Source: Pseudomaricurvus hydrocarbonicus
GTDB taxonomy: Bacteria; Pseudomonadota; Gammaproteobacteria; Pseudomonadales; Cellvibrionaceae
Direction: 5' to 3'
Assembly (NCBI RefSeq): GCF_011602365.1
Contig: NZ_JAAONZ010000018.1
Span: 62,001 to 126,000 of the forward strand
DNA: 64,000 nucleotides
Under the pieces are notes generated by a model. The model had not been told where the DNA came from and made no database searches. It was given only the letters and a program-made list of their open reading frames with translations. Numbering within the stretch: the first letter of the stretch is position 1; every line of letters starts with the position of its first letter. Positions 60,584-64,000 of this stretch are shown piece by piece. The translations under genes were made by a program, and so were the position numbers.

Positions 60584-61865
60584 TTCAACGACCCCGGCCG
60601 CTGCTGCCACCAAGACGCCTGTCAGCAACCATGAGACACCTGTCAGCAACCACGAGACGCCGGTCAGCAATCATACGACCGCAGCCAACAGTGGCGACAA
60701 GCGCCGCCGCCAGCTGCTGATCGCCAGCGGTATTTTTGCGCTGATTGGGACTCTGTGGTTTGCCCACTGGACCCTCGTCAGCCGTTTTCAGGAAGAGACC
60801 GAAGACGCCTATGTGCAGGGCAACATCATTCAGGTCACCCCACAGACCGCCGGCACGGTGGTGGCCATCTACGCCGATGACACCGATCGAGTCCGGGCTG
60901 GCCAGCCACTGGTGAAACTCGATGACACCGATGCCCAGGTTGCGCTGGCACAGGCTGAGGCCGAACTGGCCCAGAGCGTGCGCCGCGTGCGCTCGCTGTT
61001 CACCAGCAATGATGCCCTACTGGCGCAGATCGACCTGCAGGAAACCGCCCTGACCCGCGCCAGGGCCGACCTCAAACGGCGCAGCGGCCTGAGTGAAAGC
61101 GGCGCGGTGTCCTCTGAAGAACTGCACCACAGTGAAGTCGCGGTGAAATCCGCACAGGCGGATTTGCTTGCCGCCCGCGAAGCCCTGGCGGGCAATGTCG
61201 CCCTCACCGAAAACACCGCCATTGATACCCACCCGGAAGTGCTGGCCGCATCGGCACAATTGCGAGCGGCTTACCTGAACCTGCAGCGCACCACCATTCC
61301 CTCGCCCATCGATGGCTTTATTGCCAAGCGCGGCGTGCAGCTGGGTCAGCGCATCGCCCCGGGCAAGCCGCTGATGGCCGTGATTCCCCTGGAGCAGGTG
61401 TGGGTCGATGCCAACTTTAAAGAGAGCCAGCTGCACCATATCCGCATCGGACAGCCGGTCACGCTGAGCGCCGACATGTACGGCAAAGACATGGAGTATC
61501 ACGGCAAGGTGGTCGGTCTGGATGCCGGCACCGGCAGCGCATTCAGCCTGCTGCCGCCGCAAAACGCCACCGGCAACTGGATCAAGGTGGTCCAGCGCCT
61601 GCCCGTGCGCATTGCCCTGGACCCCGAACAGCTGAAAACCCACCCGCTGCGCCTTGGTTTGTCCATGAAGGCCGAAGTCGACATCCGCGATGACAGCGGC
61701 TCTCAACTGACCCAGGCCTCCTCACACCCGCAGGCGACCTACGTCACCCGCGTGTATGACTTGGCCGGCCAACACGCCGACGCCCTGGTGGACCAGGTCA
61801 TCAAAGCCAATGCCGGCCCGCTGCTCCGCGCCGGTTCGGCAATCACGCAGGCGCAAGCTGACTAA
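60576..61865 (+). CDS. emrA: EmrA-type membrane fusion protein
   Basis: The 429-residue adaptor has one N-terminal membrane segment (about 47-64) after a 40-residue cytoplasmic tail. The periplasmic part has the HlyD/EmrA motifs QVTPQTAGTVVAIYADDTDRVRAGQPLVKLDDTDA, a coiled-coil hairpin (about 125-205) and FIAKRGVQLGQRIAPGKPLMAVI, WVDANFKESQL. It bridges the EmrB transporter and the outer-membrane channel. The cytoplasmic tail holds three copies of a 7-residue repeat, VSNHETP. Confidence 0.93.
   Translation: MNDSTTPAAAATKTPVSNHETPVSNHETPVSNHTTAANSGDKRRRQLLIASGIFALIGTLWFAHWTLVSRFQEETEDAYVQGNIIQVTPQTAGTVVAIYADDTDRVRAGQPLVKLDDTDAQVALAQAEAELAQSVRRVRSLFTSNDALLAQIDLQETALTRARADLKRRSGLSESGAVSSEELHHSEVAVKSAQADLLAAREALAGNVALTENTAIDTHPEVLAASAQLRAAYLNLQRTTIPSPIDGFIAKRGVQLGQRIAPGKPLMAVIPLEQVWVDANFKESQLHHIRIGQPVTLSADMYGKDMEYHGKVVGLDAGTGSAFSLLPPQNATGNWIKVVQRLPVRIALDPEQLKTHPLRLGLSMKAEVDIRDDSGSQLTQASSHPQATYVTRVYDLAGQHADALVDQVIKANAGPLLRAGSAITQAQAD
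60621..60683 (+). repeat. 21-bp tandem repeat at the start of emrA
   Basis: Three 21-bp units (60621-60641, 60642-60662, 60663-60683) encode VSNHETP, VSNHETP and VSNHTTA in the cytoplasmic tail before the membrane segment. Confidence 0.9.
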
Positions 61866-61903
61866 AACCGGCCCACCCCGGGCCACTCCCAAGGAACTCT
61901 GCC

Positions 61904-63553
61904 ATGGCCAACCCGGCTGACAGCGCCACCAATTCTAGCGGCGGCACCCCTCCCAGTGACCACAGTCCAGGCGCCCGGGCTTCTGTTGCCCTGGCTCCAG
62001 GGCGCGGTGCGGAGATCACACTGCCGCCCCTGCAGGGTGCGGCGCTGGCGATCGGCAGTGTGGCAGTGTCACTCGCCACCTTTATGAACGTGCTGGATGC
62101 GTCCATTGCCAACGTCGCCATTCCCACCATTGCCGGCGATCTTGGCGTCTCGCCCACCCAGGGCACCTGGGTCATCACCTCCTTTGCCGTCTCCAATGCG
62201 ATCTCCATCCCATTAACGGGCTGGCTGTCCCAGCGCTTTGGCCAGGTGCGCCTGTTCCTCGCCTCGACGCTGCTGTTCGTGCTGGCCTCCTTCCTCTGTG
62301 GAATGGCACAAAGCATTGAAATGCTGATCGCGTTCCGGGTGCTGCAAGGCGCGGTCGCCGGCCCCATGATTCCCATGTCGCAGTCGCTGCTGCTGGCCAG
62401 TTTCCCCAAGGCCAAAGCCGGTACGGCCATGGCGGTGTGGGGCGTCACCACGCTGGTGGCACCGGTGGCAGGCCCCATTTTAGGGGGCTGGATTTCGGAC
62501 AACTATTCCTGGCCCTGGATTTTTTACATCAACGTGCCACTGGGTTTACTGGCCGCCTACGCCACCTGGAACATCTACGGCCAGCGTGAGACCGCGACCC
62601 AAAAGCTGCCCGTCGACACCGTCGGCCTGTCACTGCTGGTGCTGTGGATTGCCGCCCTGCAGCTGATGCTCGACAAGGGGCGCGAGCTGGACTGGTTTCA
62701 CTCCGGGCAAATCATCACGCTGGCCGCAGTGGCGGTGATCGGTTTTGTCGGCTTTCTGATCTGGGAGCTGAATGAAAAACACCCCATTGTGGATTTAACC
62801 CTGTTTCGCAACCGCAATTTTCTCGGTGGCGTGACCGCCCTGTCCCTCGGCTACGGAGCCTTTTTCGGCAACGTGGTGGTACTGCCGCTGTGGCTGCAAA
62901 CCCAAATTGGTTACACCGCCACCGTGGCAGGATTGGCGATGGCCCCGGTCGGGGTGTTTGCCATCGTGCTGTCGCCCGTCATCGGCCGCAACCTGCACCG
63001 GGTGGATGCGCGCTTACTCGCCACCGCCGGCTTCCTGATGTTCGCGGTGGTGTTGTACATGCGCTCACTGTTCAACGCCGGGGTCGATTTGAGTACGGTG
63101 ATGTTACCCGCCTACCTGCAGGGGATCGCCATGGCGCTGTTCTTCACCCCCTTGTCGATGCTGATGCTGTCCGGTCTGAAACCGGAACAAATCCCCGCCG
63201 CCAGTGGCTTGAGCAATTTTGTGCGGGTGCTGTTCGGGGGCTTTGGCTCATCCATTGCCACCACCGCCTGGGATAACCGCAGCGCCATGCACCACTCCCA
63301 CCTGATGGAGCAAGCCAACGCCTACAACCCGACCTTCACCGACGGGCTGGACAACATGCAACAACTGGGTCTGAGCAATGAACAGGCGCACGCCGTGTTT
63401 GAGCGCGCACTCTCGGTTCAGGCCAGCACCCTGGGCGTCAACGACATCTTTTTGTTTTCGTCGCTGATGTTTTTGGTGTTGGTGCTCGCCATCTGGTGGA
63501 CCCGGCCGGTTCACGGCAAGCACGCACACGTCGATGGGGGCGGTGGACACTAG
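61904..63553 (+). CDS. emrB: EmrB/QacA-type MFS drug transporter (DHA2 family)
   Basis: The 549-residue inner-membrane antiporter has about 14 hydrophobic segments, typical of DHA2. Motifs include FMNVLDASIANVAIPTIAGDLG in helix 1, the loop LTGWLSQRFGQVRLF, the antiporter motif LVAPVAGPILGGWISDNYSWPWIFYINVP, and QGIAMALFFTPLSML. It uses the proton gradient to move drugs into the EmrA-outer-membrane channel. It begins 38 bp after emrA and closes the operon. An N-terminal extension of about 40 polar residues precedes helix 1. Confidence 0.95.
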   Translation: MANPADSATNSSGGTPPSDHSPGARASVALAPGRGAEITLPPLQGAALAIGSVAVSLATFMNVLDASIANVAIPTIAGDLGVSPTQGTWVITSFAVSNAISIPLTGWLSQRFGQVRLFLASTLLFVLASFLCGMAQSIEMLIAFRVLQGAVAGPMIPMSQSLLLASFPKAKAGTAMAVWGVTTLVAPVAGPILGGWISDNYSWPWIFYINVPLGLLAAYATWNIYGQRETATQKLPVDTVGLSLLVLWIAALQLMLDKGRELDWFHSGQIITLAAVAVIGFVGFLIWELNEKHPIVDLTLFRNRNFLGGVTALSLGYGAFFGNVVVLPLWLQTQIGYTATVAGLAMAPVGVFAIVLSPVIGRNLHRVDARLLATAGFLMFAVVLYMRSLFNAGVDLSTVMLPAYLQGIAMALFFTPLSMLMLSGLKPEQIPAASGLSNFVRVLFGGFGSSIATTAWDNRSAMHHSHLMEQANAYNPTFTDGLDNMQQLGLSNEQAHAVFERALSVQASTLGVNDIFLFSSLMFLVLVLAIWWTRPVHGKHAHVDGGGGH

Positions 63554-63558
63554 GCTGT

Positions 63559-63611
63559 GAGGGATGGACACCAGGATATGAGGGATGGGCACCAGGATAT
63601 GAGGGATGGGC
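63559..63611. repeat. 21-bp tandem repeat after emrB
   Basis: Two full units (63559-63579, 63580-63600) and a partial third share GAGGGATGG-CACCAGGATA. The array starts 5 bp after the emrB stop codon. Confidence 0.85.
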
Positions 63612-63785
63612 ATTAAAACCAGCGTGTCGCTGTCGTGAGTTCACAGCGGCGGCACACCAGACCTCAATCCTGAATGCGGTTTTATGCGCCCTTTTGCACT
63701 GGCTCATGCCGTGGGGATTGAGTAGACTGGCGACCGGGAAAATGGCACATAATTCTTCATAAAAACTGCGAAAGGATGTTTTACT

Positions 63786-64000
63786 ATGACCTTTACCAAT
63801 TATCTTCGCATACTTGCCAAGAATGACGGGTCAGACCTCTATTTGAGTACCGGCGCCCCCCCTTGCGCCAAGTTTCAGGGCACGCTGAAGCCATTGTCAA
63901 AAGAGCCTCTGGCTTCGGGGCAGGTGGAAGCCATTGCCATGGAGATCATGGACGACGAGCAAAAAGAGGATTTCAAGGCCGACCTGGAAATGAACCTGGC
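63786..64000 (+). CDS. pilU: PilT/PilU-family twitching ATPase, cut by the window end
   Basis: Only the first 71 codons are present: MTFTNYLRILAKNDGSDLYLSTGAPPCAKF then LKPLSKEPLASGQVEAIAMEIM. This is the N-terminal PAS-like domain of PilT/PilU retraction ATPases. The wording GSDLYLSTGAPP and the long start resemble PilU more than PilT. AAAGGA lies 10 bp upstream of the ATG. The motor would act on the same type IV pili that the Pil-Chp cluster controls. The ATPase motifs lie outside the window. Confidence 0.8.
   Translation, partial: MTFTNYLRILAKNDGSDLYLSTGAPPCAKFQGTLKPLSKEPLASGQVEAIAMEIMDDEQKEDFKADLEMNL

Overview
The window reads as chromosomal DNA of a GC-rich, marine-type gammaproteobacterium. 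Gene content and order point to the Cellvibrionaceae or a close relative: a complete Pseudomonas-style Pil-Chp chemosensory cluster, the gshB-tonB-yqgE-ruvX and yrfG-hslR-hslO-pckA neighbourhoods, and a TonB-dependent starch/maltodextrin locus. This is inference from genes, since no rRNA is present. I see no tRNA, rRNA, CRISPR array, prophage or insertion sequence.

Layout. 0-2 kb: a cupin gene, then an SOS-box promoter driving a UmuD-like protein without UmuC, followed by a NYN-LOTUS nuclease-like protein. 2-5 kb: an AraC regulator divergent from an AldB/ExaC-type aldehyde dehydrogenase. 5-10.8 kb: the S-adenosylmethionine cycle (sahR-like regulator, metK, ahcY, metF) with a perfect 32-bp palindrome at its promoter, then rsmE. 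10.9-14.5 kb: a metallo-beta-lactamase-fold hydrolase and the ergothioneine genes egtB and egtD. 14.5-27.9 kb, minus strand: pilG-pilH-pilI-pilJ-pilK-chpA-chpB-chpC, controlling type IV pilus twitching. 28.6-32 kb: gshB, a TonB protein, yqgE and ruvX. 32-33.5 kb: nhaA. 33.8-47.6 kb: a maltodextrin utilisation locus with a LacI regulator, two exported GH13 amylases, an MFS sugar transporter, a GH31 enzyme, a TonB-dependent receptor and a cytoplasmic GH13 alpha-glucosidase. Three copies of one 15-bp palindromic site link its promoters. 47.7-55.1 kb: pckA, hslO, a DUF4124 protein and a DegP-like protease, hslR, yrfG and cysQ. 56-58.1 kb: LemA plus two TPM-domain proteins. 58.3-63.6 kb: a MarR-regulated EmrCAB-type tripartite drug efflux operon. 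The window ends inside a pilU/pilT-like ATPase gene.

The genes fit a surface-associated polysaccharide degrader. Glucan is cut at the surface or in the periplasm, taken up through a TonB-dependent receptor and an inner-membrane MFS carrier, and hydrolysed in the cytoplasm. Motility on surfaces is set by Pil-Chp and a PilU-type motor.

Two things stand out. The SOS-controlled pair umuD-like/NYN-LOTUS has a UmuD homologue that keeps its cleavage site and catalytic Ser but has Arg where the catalytic Lys should be, and no polymerase partner. The window is also unusually rich in short tandem repeats, many with units of 7, 14 or 21 bp. They occur between genes and inside coding regions, often near gene starts.
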